From the NCBI GenBank assembly GCA_014649155.1, contig BMSM01000015.1:103665-167664 (forward strand): 64,000 nucleotides of DNA, written 5' to 3'. A program made the translations under genes and the position numbers. This DNA is from Streptomyces griseoviridis (lineage in GTDB: Bacteria > Actinomycetota > Actinomycetes > Streptomycetales > Streptomycetaceae). Below the pieces are notes generated by a model, which had not been told where the DNA came from, did not search any database, and worked only from the letters and a program-made list of their open reading frames with translations. Shown one piece after another: positions 24,403 to 32,264 of the stretch; position 1 is the stretch's first letter, and every line of letters begins with the position of its first letter.

Positions 24403-25407
24403 TCACCGGGTGCCCTTGGCGGCGAAACGCCCGACCGCGTCCGCGTTGGCCTTGGTGACGAAGGCGGGCCCGGTGAGCACGGGCTGGGTGCCGCCGCCGC
24501 TGACGTTGCCGTTGGTCCGGTACAGCCAGAGCGCGTCCACCGCGAGGTAGCCCTGGAGGTAGGGCTGCTGGTCGACGGCGAACTGCACGTCCCCGCGCTT
24601 GACGGCGGCGACCAGGTCCTTGTCGAGGTCGAAGGTGGCGACCCGGGCGCCGCTGCCGGCGTCCCGGACGGACCGGACGGCGGTCAGCGCGTACCGCGCG
24701 CCGTTCGTCACGACCTCGTCGATCCGGGTGTCCTGCCGCAGCCGGGCGGCCACGGCGTCCCGGACCGCCGCCATGTCCGTGCCCTCGACGTAGAGCATCT
24801 CGGTCAGGCCGCCGAAGGTCTTCTTCACCCCGGCGCAGCGGGCCTCCAGCGCGACATTGCCCCGCTCGTGGATGACGCAGAGCGTGTGCTCGGCCCCCAG
24901 GGCGTCCAGCTTGTCGCCGACCGCCCGGCCGGCCACGCCCTCGTCCTGTCCGAAGTACTCCAGCAGCCCCGCCGAACGCCAGGCGTCCATGCCGGAGTTG
25001 AGGCCGACGACGGGTATGCCGGCCTCGCGCGCCTCGGCGACCGGACCCTTCATCGCACCCGGCTTGGCCAGCGTCACGGCGAGGCCGTCGACCCCGTCGC
25101 CCACCGCGTCCCGGATCAGCTCGGCCTGGCCCGCCGGGTCGGCGTCGCCGGCGTACGTCAGATCGATGCCGTCCTTGGCGGCGGCGGCCTCGGCTCCCTT
25201 GCGCACCAGGTCCCAGAAGGCGTCGCCGTCACCGCCGTGGGTGACCAGGGCGACCCGGGCACGGCCGGACCCGGCGTCCCGCGCGTCGCCGGCGGCGTCG
25301 TCCGGGCCGGTCGCGGAACAGCCGGCCGTCAGCAGGCAGACCGCGGCCGCCAGGGCGGCGAGGCGCGACCGCGCGGACGGGGCGGGCGGCGGGGGAGCGG
25401 TGTTCAT
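24403..25407 (-). CDS. orphan sugar-type ABC substrate-binding lipoprotein
   Basis: About 334 residues from ATG 25407 (MNTAPPPPAPSARSR). The signal peptide ends at the lipobox LLTAGC. The mature part is a periplasmic-binding-protein type 1 domain like RbsB (RVALVTHGGDGDAFWDLVRKG, GVDGLAVTLAKPGAMKGPV, then IPVVGLNSG and QQPYLQGYLAVDALWL). No permease or ATPase gene is adjacent. It ends 63 bp before the conservon sensor on the same strand, so it is probably the first gene of the conservon operon and could be an extracytoplasmic ligand sensor for CvnA rather than a transporter subunit. Confidence 0.88.
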   Translation of the reverse strand: MNTAPPPPAPSARSRLAALAAAVCLLTAGCSATGPDDAAGDARDAGSGRARVALVTHGGDGDAFWDLVRKGAEAAAAKDGIDLTYAGDADPAGQAELIRDAVGDGVDGLAVTLAKPGAMKGPVAEAREAGIPVVGLNSGMDAWRSAGLLEYFGQDEGVAGRAVGDKLDALGAEHTLCVIHERGNVALEARCAGVKKTFGGLTEMLYVEGTDMAAVRDAVAARLRQDTRIDEVVTNGARYALTAVRSVRDAGSGARVATFDLDKDLVAAVKRGDVQFAVDQQPYLQGYLAVDALWLYRTNGNVSGGGTQPVLTGPAFVTKANADAVGRFAAKGTR

Positions 25408-25858
25408 GGGGGCGGGGCACCTCGCTGAGCGGCCGAGCGGAGGAACGGGGCGAGCAACCACCGCCGTCCGGCGTTCCGTGCGCCAACTGGGTGAACTCGC
25501 TTGGCCGGAGCCAACCGCGTGTGACCACCGGTAGTCAAGTGACCAACGATCCGGTGGGGGCGGTCACTACCGCATCGTGACCATACGGGCAGCCGGGGAC
25601 GGGCGCCGGCCGCCGGGGGAGGCGGGCCCGGGAACCGGGGCGCCGGTACCCGGGGCCGCGCACACCGGGGCGGGCCCGGACCGGCCTCCGGGACACCCGC
25701 GGGACACGCCGCACGCGCCTGCGGGCCGCCCCCGCGAAACGGCGCCGGCCGGCCTCCGACCTCGTCAAACGGCGTACCGGCAAGGTGAGTTATTGTCTGC
25801 TCCGGGTCAGGGCGAACGGCATGGCCCGTTCGCTTTCCAGCCCAGGAGTGTTCAGCAG
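25408..25858. promoter_or_regulatory. divergent regulatory region before cprB
   Basis: About 450 bp between the leftward sugar-binding gene and cprB, without a convincing gene (the open frame here is Pro/Gly/Arg low complexity). On the left half, GTGACC or its complement occurs four times in 62 bp (25521, 25539, 25562 as GGTCAC, 25577), with CGGTAGT / ACTACCG forming an inverted repeat around them. On the right half, a 22-bp perfect palindrome lies at 25812-25833 and a TATTGT at 25791-25796 could be a -10 element for cprB. Confidence 0.5.
25812..25833. promoter_or_regulatory. 22-bp palindrome, candidate CprB operator
   Basis: GCGAACGG-N6-CCGTTCGC, a perfect inverted repeat with 8-bp arms, 25 bp upstream of the cprB start codon. 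Autoregulatory elements of the ArpA/ScbR/CprB family are palindromes of about this length located just before the receptor gene, so autorepression is the natural reading. Confidence 0.6.
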
Positions 25859-26506
25859 ATGGCGAGGCAGTTACGCGCCGAGCAGACCCGTACGACGATC
25901 ATCACGGCCGCCGCCGACCTGTTCGACCGCCGGGGCTACGAGGCGACCAGCCTCAGCGACATCGTGCAGCACGCGCGTGTGACGAAGGGCGCGCTCTACT
26001 TCCACTTCCGCGCCAAGGACGACCTCGCCCAGGCCATCCTGGAACTCCAGTCCACCACCTCGCGCCGGATCTCCCGCGATCTGGAGAGGCGGGGCTACTC
26101 CTCGCTGGAGAGCCTGATGCGGCTCACCTTCGGCATCACCCGGCTGGCGGTGGAGGGCCCGGTGCTCCGCGCGGGTCTGGGGCTCGCCACCGCGGGCGTG
26201 CCGGTCCGCCCGCCCCTGCGGCACCCCTTCACCGAGTGGCTGGAGCTGGCCTCGGCCCGGCTCGACGGCGCGGTCGAGGAGTCCGATCTGCACCCGGACA
26301 TCGATGTCGACGCCGTCGCGCACAGCGTCGTCTCCTCCTTCGTCGGCACCCGCGTCGTGGGCCGCGCCCTGGAACCCGTCGCCCGCCAGCCCCGCCGGGT
26401 CGCCGGGATGTGGCGCCTGCTCGTCCGCGGCCTGGTGCCCGTGCCCCGCCGCCCGCACTACGCCCGCCTCGCCGTTCACCTGGAACGCGGCCCGGCCCCC
26501 GTCTGA
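25859..26506 (+). CDS. cprB: CprB-like gamma-butyrolactone receptor homologue (TetR family)
   Basis: A 215-residue TetR-fold regulator of the ArpA/ScbR type. The N terminus MARQLRAEQTRTTIITAA, then ADLFDRRGYEATSLSDIV and TKGALYFHFRAKDDLAQAIL, is diagnostic for gamma-butyrolactone-receptor homologues, and it most resembles CprB as I remember it (GLATAGVPVRPPLRHPFTEW is also shared). CprB of S. coelicolor affects the timing of antibiotic production and sporulation. No butyrolactone synthase (AfsA type) is next to it, so it is probably an orphan receptor. Position two genes before geosmin synthase matches my memory of S. coelicolor. Confidence 0.85.
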   Translation: MARQLRAEQTRTTIITAAADLFDRRGYEATSLSDIVQHARVTKGALYFHFRAKDDLAQAILELQSTTSRRISRDLERRGYSSLESLMRLTFGITRLAVEGPVLRAGLGLATAGVPVRPPLRHPFTEWLELASARLDGAVEESDLHPDIDVDAVAHSVVSSFVGTRVVGRALEPVARQPRRVAGMWRLLVRGLVPVPRRPHYARLAVHLERGPAPV

Positions 26507-26626
26507 CGTCCCGCCCCGGCCGGCGGACCGGCCGCCGGTGAGGGGTCCGGGCGCCCTCGGGCCTCCGCCGTCCGACCGGCGCGGGCGGTGCCGGAACCCG
26601 CCCCGCCCCCGCGCTACGGTGCCCGC

Positions 26627-27826
26627 ATGACCCCCCGCGCCCCCCTGCCGCCCGTCCTCCTGGGCGACGAACCCGGCTCCTTCCCGTACTCCGTCCTCGC
26701 CGAGCGGCACCCCGCGATCATCCGGCAGGTGGCCGAGGACACGCCCTACGACCCCGAACGCCGCCGCGCGCTGGACGCCCTGCTGGAGGAGTGCCTGCAC
26801 GGCGGCATCGCGCCGCTGCCCGCCGACGCCCCCGACCACGACCGGTGGGCGGCCTGGGGCACGGACGAGTACCGCGGCCGGTCCTGGTTCGAGGTGCCGT
26901 GGCTGTGGTCCGAGAGCTACTTCTACCGCCGGCTGCTCGACGCGACGGGCTGGTACGGGCCGGGGCCCTGGCAGGGCGTCGACCCGTTCCGTCCGGCGAA
27001 GCTCGCCGAACTCCACGCCCCGGAGACGGACGCGGAACTCGCCGCGCTCGACCGCCTCGCCGGCCTCCCCGCCGGCCGGCGGGCCGCCGCCCTCCTGCAC
27101 GGCTCCCTCTGGGGCAACCGCGCCGACCTCGGCTTCCGCCTCTCCACCGCGTCCGGCGCCGCGGCCGGGACCACCGGGGCCGGCGCCCCGCCGCTGGTCG
27201 CCGACGACAGCGAGCGCCTGTGGTCCCTGCTGCCGCCCCCCGGCGCCGGTACCGGAACCCTGTGCCTGGTCGCCGACAACGCCGGCCGGGAACTCGTCCC
27301 CGACCTGCTCCTCGTGGACCACCTCCTCACCCACGGGCACCTCGCCCGCGTGCTGCTCCACGTCAAACCGCACCCGTACTACGTCTCCGACGCCACGTCC
27401 GCCGACGTGCTGGACGCGGTACGGCGGCTGGCCGGGGCCACCGGCGCCGCCGCCGGGTACGGACGCCGGCTCGGGTCCGCCCTGGCCGACGGCCGCCTCA
27501 CCGTCCGCGTCCACCCCTTCTCCTGCGCGCCGCTGCCCTACGCCGACGCACCGGAGGACCTGCGCGCGGAGTTCGCCGCCGCCACGCTCACCGTCTTCAA
27601 GGGCGACCTCAACTACCGGCGGCTGGTCGGTGACCGCCGCTGGCCGCCGACCACCCCCTTCGCCGACGTCACGGCGTACTTCCCCGGCCCGGTGGCCGCG
27701 CTGCGCACCCTGAAGTCCGACGTGATCACCGGCCTGGACCCGGCCACGGAGGCCGCCCTCGACGCCACCGGGCGGCAGCGCTGGCGCACCGGCGGCACCC
27801 ACGCGCTCATCCAGGTACGGGCCTGA
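26627..27826 (+). CDS. damage-control phosphatase ARMT1-like protein (DUF89)
   Basis: About 399 residues from ATG 26627. Family features are visible: the helical N-terminal part (FPYSVLAERHPAIIRQVAED), the metal site segment LCLVADNAGRELVPDLLLVD with the conserved D/N pair, HVKPHPYYVSDAT, and the late TVFKGDLNYRRLVGDRRW. DUF89 enzymes are metal-dependent phosphatases that remove damaged or unwanted sugar phosphates (for example fructose-1-phosphate). The gene sits between cprB and geosmin synthase and probably has its own promoter; a stem-loop follows it. Confidence 0.87.
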   Translation: MTPRAPLPPVLLGDEPGSFPYSVLAERHPAIIRQVAEDTPYDPERRRALDALLEECLHGGIAPLPADAPDHDRWAAWGTDEYRGRSWFEVPWLWSESYFYRRLLDATGWYGPGPWQGVDPFRPAKLAELHAPETDAELAALDRLAGLPAGRRAAALLHGSLWGNRADLGFRLSTASGAAAGTTGAGAPPLVADDSERLWSLLPPPGAGTGTLCLVADNAGRELVPDLLLVDHLLTHGHLARVLLHVKPHPYYVSDATSADVLDAVRRLAGATGAAAGYGRRLGSALADGRLTVRVHPFSCAPLPYADAPEDLRAEFAAATLTVFKGDLNYRRLVGDRRWPPTTPFADVTAYFPGPVAALRTLKSDVITGLDPATEAALDATGRQRWRTGGTHALIQVRA

Positions 27827-27838
27827 GGGAACCGCCGT

Positions 27839-27860
27839 ACCGGGGGCGCGCGCTCCCGGT
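27839..27860 (+). terminator. stem-loop after the ARMT1-like gene
   Basis: ACCGGG at 27839-27844 pairs with CCCGGT at 27855-27860 around a GC-rich loop, 12 bp after the ARMT1-like stop codon and about 115 bp before geosmin synthase. Plausible factor-independent terminator for Streptomyces, which often lack a U-tract. Confidence 0.4.
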
Positions 27861-27975
27861 GTACCTACGCGATCACCGGCCGCCGGAGTTCCGTGTTCCG
27901 CCGCGATTCACGCGATGGTGTGATCATGTGCCGTGCGGAGGATGCCCCCGGAAGGCCGTGGGTAGGGCGGGCCAC

Positions 27976-30147
27976 ATGACGCAGCAGCCCTTCGAACTCC
28001 CGCACTTCTACCTGCCGCACCCCGCGCGGCTCAACCCGCATGTCGACGAGGCGCGCGCCCACTCGACCCGGTGGGCGCGCGACATGGGGATGCTGGAGGG
28101 CTCCGGAGTCTGGGAACAGTCCGACCTCGACGCCCACGACTACGGCCTGCTCTGCGCCTACACCCACCCCGACTGCGACGGACCCGCCCTCTCCCTGATC
28201 ACCGACTGGTACGTGTGGGTGTTCTTCTTCGACGACCACTTCCTGGAGAAGTACAAGCGCACCCAGGACCGCGTCGCCGGCAAGGCCCACCTGGACCGGC
28301 TCCCCCTGTTCATGCCGCTCGACCTCGCCGCCGAGGTCCCCGAGCCGGAGAACCCGGTCGAGGCCGGCCTCATCGACCTGTGGCGGCGCACGGTCCCGGC
28401 CATGTCGGCCGACTGGCGCCGCCGCTTCGCCGTCAGCACCGAGCACCTGCTGAACGAGTCGCTGTGGGAGCTGTCCAACATCAACGAGGGGCGGATCGCC
28501 AACCCCGTCGAGTACATCGAGATGCGCCGCAAGGTGGGCGGCGCCCCCTGGTCGGCCGGCCTGGTGGAGTACGCCACCGCGGAGGTCCCGGCCGCCGTCG
28601 CGGACACCCGGCCGCTCAGGGTGCTGATGGAGACCTTCTCCGACGCCGTCCACCTGCGCAACGACCTCTTCTCCTACCAGCGCGAGGTCGAGGACGAGGG
28701 CGAGCTGAGCAACGGCGTGCTCGTCCTGGAGACCTTCTTCGGCTGCACCACCCAGGAGGCCGCCGACACCGTCAACGACGTCCTCACCTCCCGGCTGCAC
28801 CAGTTCGAGCACACCGCGTTCACCGAGGTCCCCGCCATCGCCCTGGAGAAGGGCCTCGCCCCGGCCGACACCGCCGCCGTCGCCGCCTACGCCAAGGGCC
28901 TCCAGGACTGGCAGTCCGGCGGCCACGAGTGGCACATGCGCTCCAGCCGGTACATGAACGAGAACGCGTCCACGACCACCCCCTGGCAGCCGTCCCCGTC
29001 CGGCCCCGGCACCTCCGCCGCCGACGTCCGCGCGCTGCTCGCCGCAGCCGGTGCCGAGCGGCGGCTGCGGTCCTTCACCCATGTGCCGTTCCAGCGGGTC
29101 GGCCCGTCCCGCATCCCCGACATCCGCATGCCGTTCCCGCTCACGCTCAGCCCCGCCCTGGACGGCTCCCGGCACCATCTGTCCGAGTGGACACGGCGGA
29201 TGGGCATGCTCAGCGAGGGCGTGTGGGACGAGGACAAGCTCCTCAGCTGCGACCTCCCCCTGTGCGCCGCGGGCCTCGACCCGGACGCCACCCAGGACCG
29301 GCTCGACCTCGCCTCCGGCTGGCTGGCCTTCGGCACCTACGGCGACGACTACTACCCGCTGGTCTACGGCCACCGCCGCGACCTGGCCGCCGCCCGGCTC
29401 ACCACCGCCCGCCTGTCCGCGTGCATGCCCCTGGACGGCGAACCGGTCCCGCCGCCCGCCAACGCGATGGAACGCTCCCTGACCGACCTGTGGGCCCGCA
29501 CCACGGCGGACATGACCCCGGAGCAGCGGCTCCCGCTGCGGCAGGCCATCGACAAGATGACAGCCGCCTGGGTGTGGGAGCTGACCAACCAGATCCACAA
29601 CCGCGTCCCGGACCCGGTGGACTACCTGGAGATGCGGCGCGACACCTTCGGCTCCGACCTCACCCTCGGCCTGTGCCGCGCCGGCCACGGCCCCGCCGTA
29701 CCGCCGGAGGTCTACCGCACCGGCCCGGTCCGCTCCCTGGAGAACGCGGCGATGGACTGGGCGTGCCTCCTCAACGACGTCTTCTCCTACCAGAAGGAGA
29801 TCGAGTACGAGGGCGAGATCCACAACGCGATCCTCGTCGTGCAGAACTTCTTCGGCATCGACTACCCGACCGCGCTGAACGTGGTGCACGACCTGATGGA
29901 CCAGCGCATGCGCCAGTTCGAGCACGTGGTCGCCCACGAACTGCCCGTCGTGTACGACGACTTCCAGCTGTCCGAGGAGGCCCGCGAGGTCATGGCCGGT
30001 TATGTGACCGACCTGCGGAACTGGATGGCGGGCATCCTCAACTGGCACCGCAGCGTCCCCCGTTACCGCGCCGAGTACCTGGCCGGCCGCAGTCACCTCT
30101 TCCTGCCGGACCGGACCCCGGCGCTCCCCGTCCCCGCGTTCCACTGA
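27976..30147 (+). CDS. geoA: geosmin synthase (bifunctional sesquiterpene cyclase)
   Basis: A 723-residue protein with two terpene-synthase domains in tandem. The N-terminal domain (about residues 1-330) has the metal motif FFDDHFLEKYKR and the NSE motif NDLFSYQREVEDEGE; it converts farnesyl diphosphate to germacradienol. The C-terminal domain (from about 370) has the variant GDDYYPLVYGHR and NDVFSYQKEIEYEGE; it converts germacradienol to geosmin by a retro-Prins cleavage. Length and motifs match characterised Streptomyces geosmin synthases, and the product gives the earthy odour of sporulating cultures. ATG 27976 is chosen because the conserved MTQQPFELPHFYLPHPARLN starts there. Confidence 0.97.
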   Translation: MTQQPFELPHFYLPHPARLNPHVDEARAHSTRWARDMGMLEGSGVWEQSDLDAHDYGLLCAYTHPDCDGPALSLITDWYVWVFFFDDHFLEKYKRTQDRVAGKAHLDRLPLFMPLDLAAEVPEPENPVEAGLIDLWRRTVPAMSADWRRRFAVSTEHLLNESLWELSNINEGRIANPVEYIEMRRKVGGAPWSAGLVEYATAEVPAAVADTRPLRVLMETFSDAVHLRNDLFSYQREVEDEGELSNGVLVLETFFGCTTQEAADTVNDVLTSRLHQFEHTAFTEVPAIALEKGLAPADTAAVAAYAKGLQDWQSGGHEWHMRSSRYMNENASTTTPWQPSPSGPGTSAADVRALLAAAGAERRLRSFTHVPFQRVGPSRIPDIRMPFPLTLSPALDGSRHHLSEWTRRMGMLSEGVWDEDKLLSCDLPLCAAGLDPDATQDRLDLASGWLAFGTYGDDYYPLVYGHRRDLAAARLTTARLSACMPLDGEPVPPPANAMERSLTDLWARTTADMTPEQRLPLRQAIDKMTAAWVWELTNQIHNRVPDPVDYLEMRRDTFGSDLTLGLCRAGHGPAVPPEVYRTGPVRSLENAAMDWACLLNDVFSYQKEIEYEGEIHNAILVVQNFFGIDYPTALNVVHDLMDQRMRQFEHVVAHELPVVYDDFQLSEEAREVMAGYVTDLRNWMAGILNWHRSVPRYRAEYLAGRSHLFLPDRTPALPVPAFH

Positions 30148-30291
30148 CCCGCCGGGTTCCCCGCGGGCCCACGGCGGCCGTACCGAGGGGGCCGGCGGCC
30201 GAACCCGGGCCGGCGCCGGTCAGTCTCACTCGTTCGTGGCTCGTCGCCCGGCGGGGGCCCGGGTAGGGCTCCCGTCGGAGGCGATCGATCG

Positions 30292-30888
30292 ATGGAACAG
30301 ACAGCGTTGCGTCCCAAGCCGATGCCGGGCCGGCACCCCGGCGGTGACGGGGGAGCGGGGGCCGCCCGCTCCCCGCGGGCGGCCCGCCGGGGAGGGCGCC
30401 GGCTGCTCAAGGCGCTCACCGGCCTGTCCGCCGGGACGGTGCTCCTGCTGGCCGGGGCCGGGCTGGGGACGCTGAGCCCGGCCCTGGCCGGCCTGAGCCG
30501 GCCGGTCGCGGCGCACCTGCCGGGCGGGGCCCCGGCGGCCGCGGCGCCCCGGGGCGACACCGCGGACACGGGCGGCTCCCGGACCGCCGCGCCGTCCACC
30601 GGCGGTGTCCCGGCCACCGCCGGGCCGGCGACGCTCGGGGTGTCGGTGGTGGACGACGCCGGGCCCGGCGCCCTGGTGGTCGCCGTCCACGACCCGGGCC
30701 CCGGCCATGACGCGGGCCTGGTCAGCGGTGACGTCCTGCTGGTCTTCGGCACCACCCGCGTCGACTCCGCCGCCGACCTCGCCCGCGCCGTCGCCCGTGC
30801 CCGGCCGGGTACGGAGGTGCGGCTGACGGTGCGCCGCGCCGGCGGCGGTTACCGGCAACTGCCCGTCGTACCGGGGGTGGTCGTCTGA
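30292..30888 (+). CDS. membrane-anchored PDZ-domain protein
   Basis: A 198-residue protein: basic cytoplasmic tail (about 35 residues), one membrane helix (LLKALTGLSAGTVLLLAGAG), an Ala/Thr/Gly-rich linker, and a single C-terminal PDZ domain (TLGVSVVDDAGPGALVVAVH, then GHDAGLVSGDVLLVFGTTRV). There is no protease domain, so it probably binds protein C termini or unfolded segments outside the membrane, possibly as an adaptor for HtrA-like proteases. Ribosome site GGAGG ten nt before ATG 30292. Confidence 0.8.
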   Translation: MEQTALRPKPMPGRHPGGDGGAGAARSPRAARRGGRRLLKALTGLSAGTVLLLAGAGLGTLSPALAGLSRPVAAHLPGGAPAAAAPRGDTADTGGSRTAAPSTGGVPATAGPATLGVSVVDDAGPGALVVAVHDPGPGHDAGLVSGDVLLVFGTTRVDSAADLARAVARARPGTEVRLTVRRAGGGYRQLPVVPGVVV

Positions 30889-30915
30889 GACACCCCGAGC
30901 CCTCAAGGCCCCGTG

Positions 30916-30996
30916 GTTCGCGGAGTTCGCGGGGTTCATCAGGTTCGTGGAGTTCGTGAGGTCCGCGGAGTCGGTGGAGTCCTCGCAGTCCCTGAT
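30916..30996 (+). repeat. 9-bp degenerate tandem repeat, nine units
   Basis: Nine consecutive 9-bp units, each beginning GTTC or GTC: GTTCGCGGA, GTTCGCGGG, GTTCATCAG, GTTCGTGGA, GTTCGTGAG, GTCCGCGGA, GTCGGTGGA, GTCCTCGCA, GTCCCTGAT. The array fills much of the gap between the PDZ gene and the M24 peptidase gene. Because 9 is a multiple of 3 it keeps frame on both strands, but no gene is evident through it. Confidence 0.75.
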
Positions 30997-31077
30997 GCCC
31001 GGGCCATCCGCTCGCGTCGCTCCCGCCCTGCGGGCAGGATGCTGCCGTGGCCCCTTCACCCGATCAGGGAGGCTCGG

Positions 31078-32205
31078 ATGACCGGCAGCACGCCCGCTCT
31101 CTTCACCGCCGACGACTACCGGGCGCGCATGGAGCGCGCCGGGCGGGCGGCGGCCGACGCCGGACTCGCGGGGCTCCTGGTGGCGCCGGGACCCGACCTG
31201 GTCTGGCTCACCGGTTACACGCCCACCGCGATCACCGAGCGGCTCACCCTGCTGGTCCTGGTGCCCGGCCGGGACCCGGTCCTGGTCGTGCCGACGCTGG
31301 AGGCGGCCGACGCCGGCCACGCGCCCGGCGCGCCCGCGCTGACCCTGCGCGACTGGACCGACGGCACCGACCCCTACGCGGTCGCCGCCGCCCTGCTGGA
31401 CCGTTCGGGACGCTTCGGGGTCAGTGACAACGCCTGGGCGATGCACCTGCTGGGCCTCCAGCGCACCCTGCCCGGCACCTCCTACGCCGCCCTCACCGAG
31501 GCGCTCCCGATGCTCCGCGCCGTCAAGGACGCCGCCGAACTGGAGCTGCTCGCCGCGGCCGGCGCGGCGGCCGACGCCGCGTTCGAGGACATCCGCACCG
31601 TGCGCTTCGGGGGCCGCCGGGAGTCCGAGGTGGCCGCGGACCTCGCGGGCCTGCTGCGCGCGCACGGACACGAGGTGGTGGACTTCACCATCGTCGCCTC
31701 CGGCCCGAACGGCGCCGACCCGCACCACGAGGCCGGCGACCGGATCATCGAGGACGGGGACATGGTCGTCCTGGACTTCGGCGGGCTCAGGGGCGGCTAC
31801 GGCTCCGACACCTCCCGCACCGTCCACGTCGGGGAGCCCACGGACGAGGAGCGCCGGGTCCACGACACCGTGCGCGAGGCGCAGGAGGCGGGGTTCCGGG
31901 CGGTGCGGCCCGGCGTGCCCTGCCAGGAGGTGGACCGGGCCGCCCGCGCGGTCATCGAGAAGGCAGGTTACGGGGCGTACTTCATCCACCGCACCGGGCA
32001 CGGCATCGGCGTCACCACCCATGAACCGCCGTACATGATCGAGGGGGAGCGGCAGCCGCTGGTGCCCGGGATGTGCTTCTCCGTGGAGCCGGGCATCTAT
32101 CTTCCCGGCCGTTTCGGGGTACGCATCGAGGACATCGTGACGGTGACGGAGGAGGGCGGCCGGCGCCTGAACGACACGGTGCGGGAGCTGGTCGTCGTGG
32201 AGTGA
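31078..32205 (+). CDS. M24-family metallopeptidase (Xaa-Pro aminopeptidase-like)
   Basis: About 375 residues from ATG 31078, preceded by AGGGAGG. An N-terminal creatinase-like domain (DYRARMERAGRAAADAGLAG) is followed by the pita-bread catalytic domain with all five metal ligands visible: Asp in VVLDFGGLRGGYGSD (both Asp), His in HRTGHGIGVTTHEPPYM, Glu in CFSVEPGIY and Glu in GVRIEDIVTV. These enzymes cleave the N-terminal residue before proline in peptides. Likely cytoplasmic because no signal peptide is seen. Confidence 0.92.
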   Translation: MTGSTPALFTADDYRARMERAGRAAADAGLAGLLVAPGPDLVWLTGYTPTAITERLTLLVLVPGRDPVLVVPTLEAADAGHAPGAPALTLRDWTDGTDPYAVAAALLDRSGRFGVSDNAWAMHLLGLQRTLPGTSYAALTEALPMLRAVKDAAELELLAAAGAAADAAFEDIRTVRFGGRRESEVAADLAGLLRAHGHEVVDFTIVASGPNGADPHHEAGDRIIEDGDMVVLDFGGLRGGYGSDTSRTVHVGEPTDEERRVHDTVREAQEAGFRAVRPGVPCQEVDRAARAVIEKAGYGAYFIHRTGHGIGVTTHEPPYMIEGERQPLVPGMCFSVEPGIYLPGRFGVRIEDIVTVTEEGGRRLNDTVRELVVVE

Positions 32206-32264
32206 CCCCGGTCCGCACCGGCCTCCACCGTCCCCGCACGTCCCTGGAAGACAACGGCGCGACC

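Noticed and set aside
25577..25858. N-terminal extension of cprB upstream to 25577
   Set aside because: The frame is open but the extra 94 residues are Pro/Gly/Arg/Thr-rich, unlike any receptor homologue, and would run through the operator; homologues begin MARQLRAEQTR.
27865..30144. 759-codon open frame on the minus strand opposite geosmin synthase
   Set aside because: A shadow of the GC-rich third positions of geoA; its translation is Val/Gly/Arg-rich without any domain and the sense strand is an unmistakable terpene synthase.
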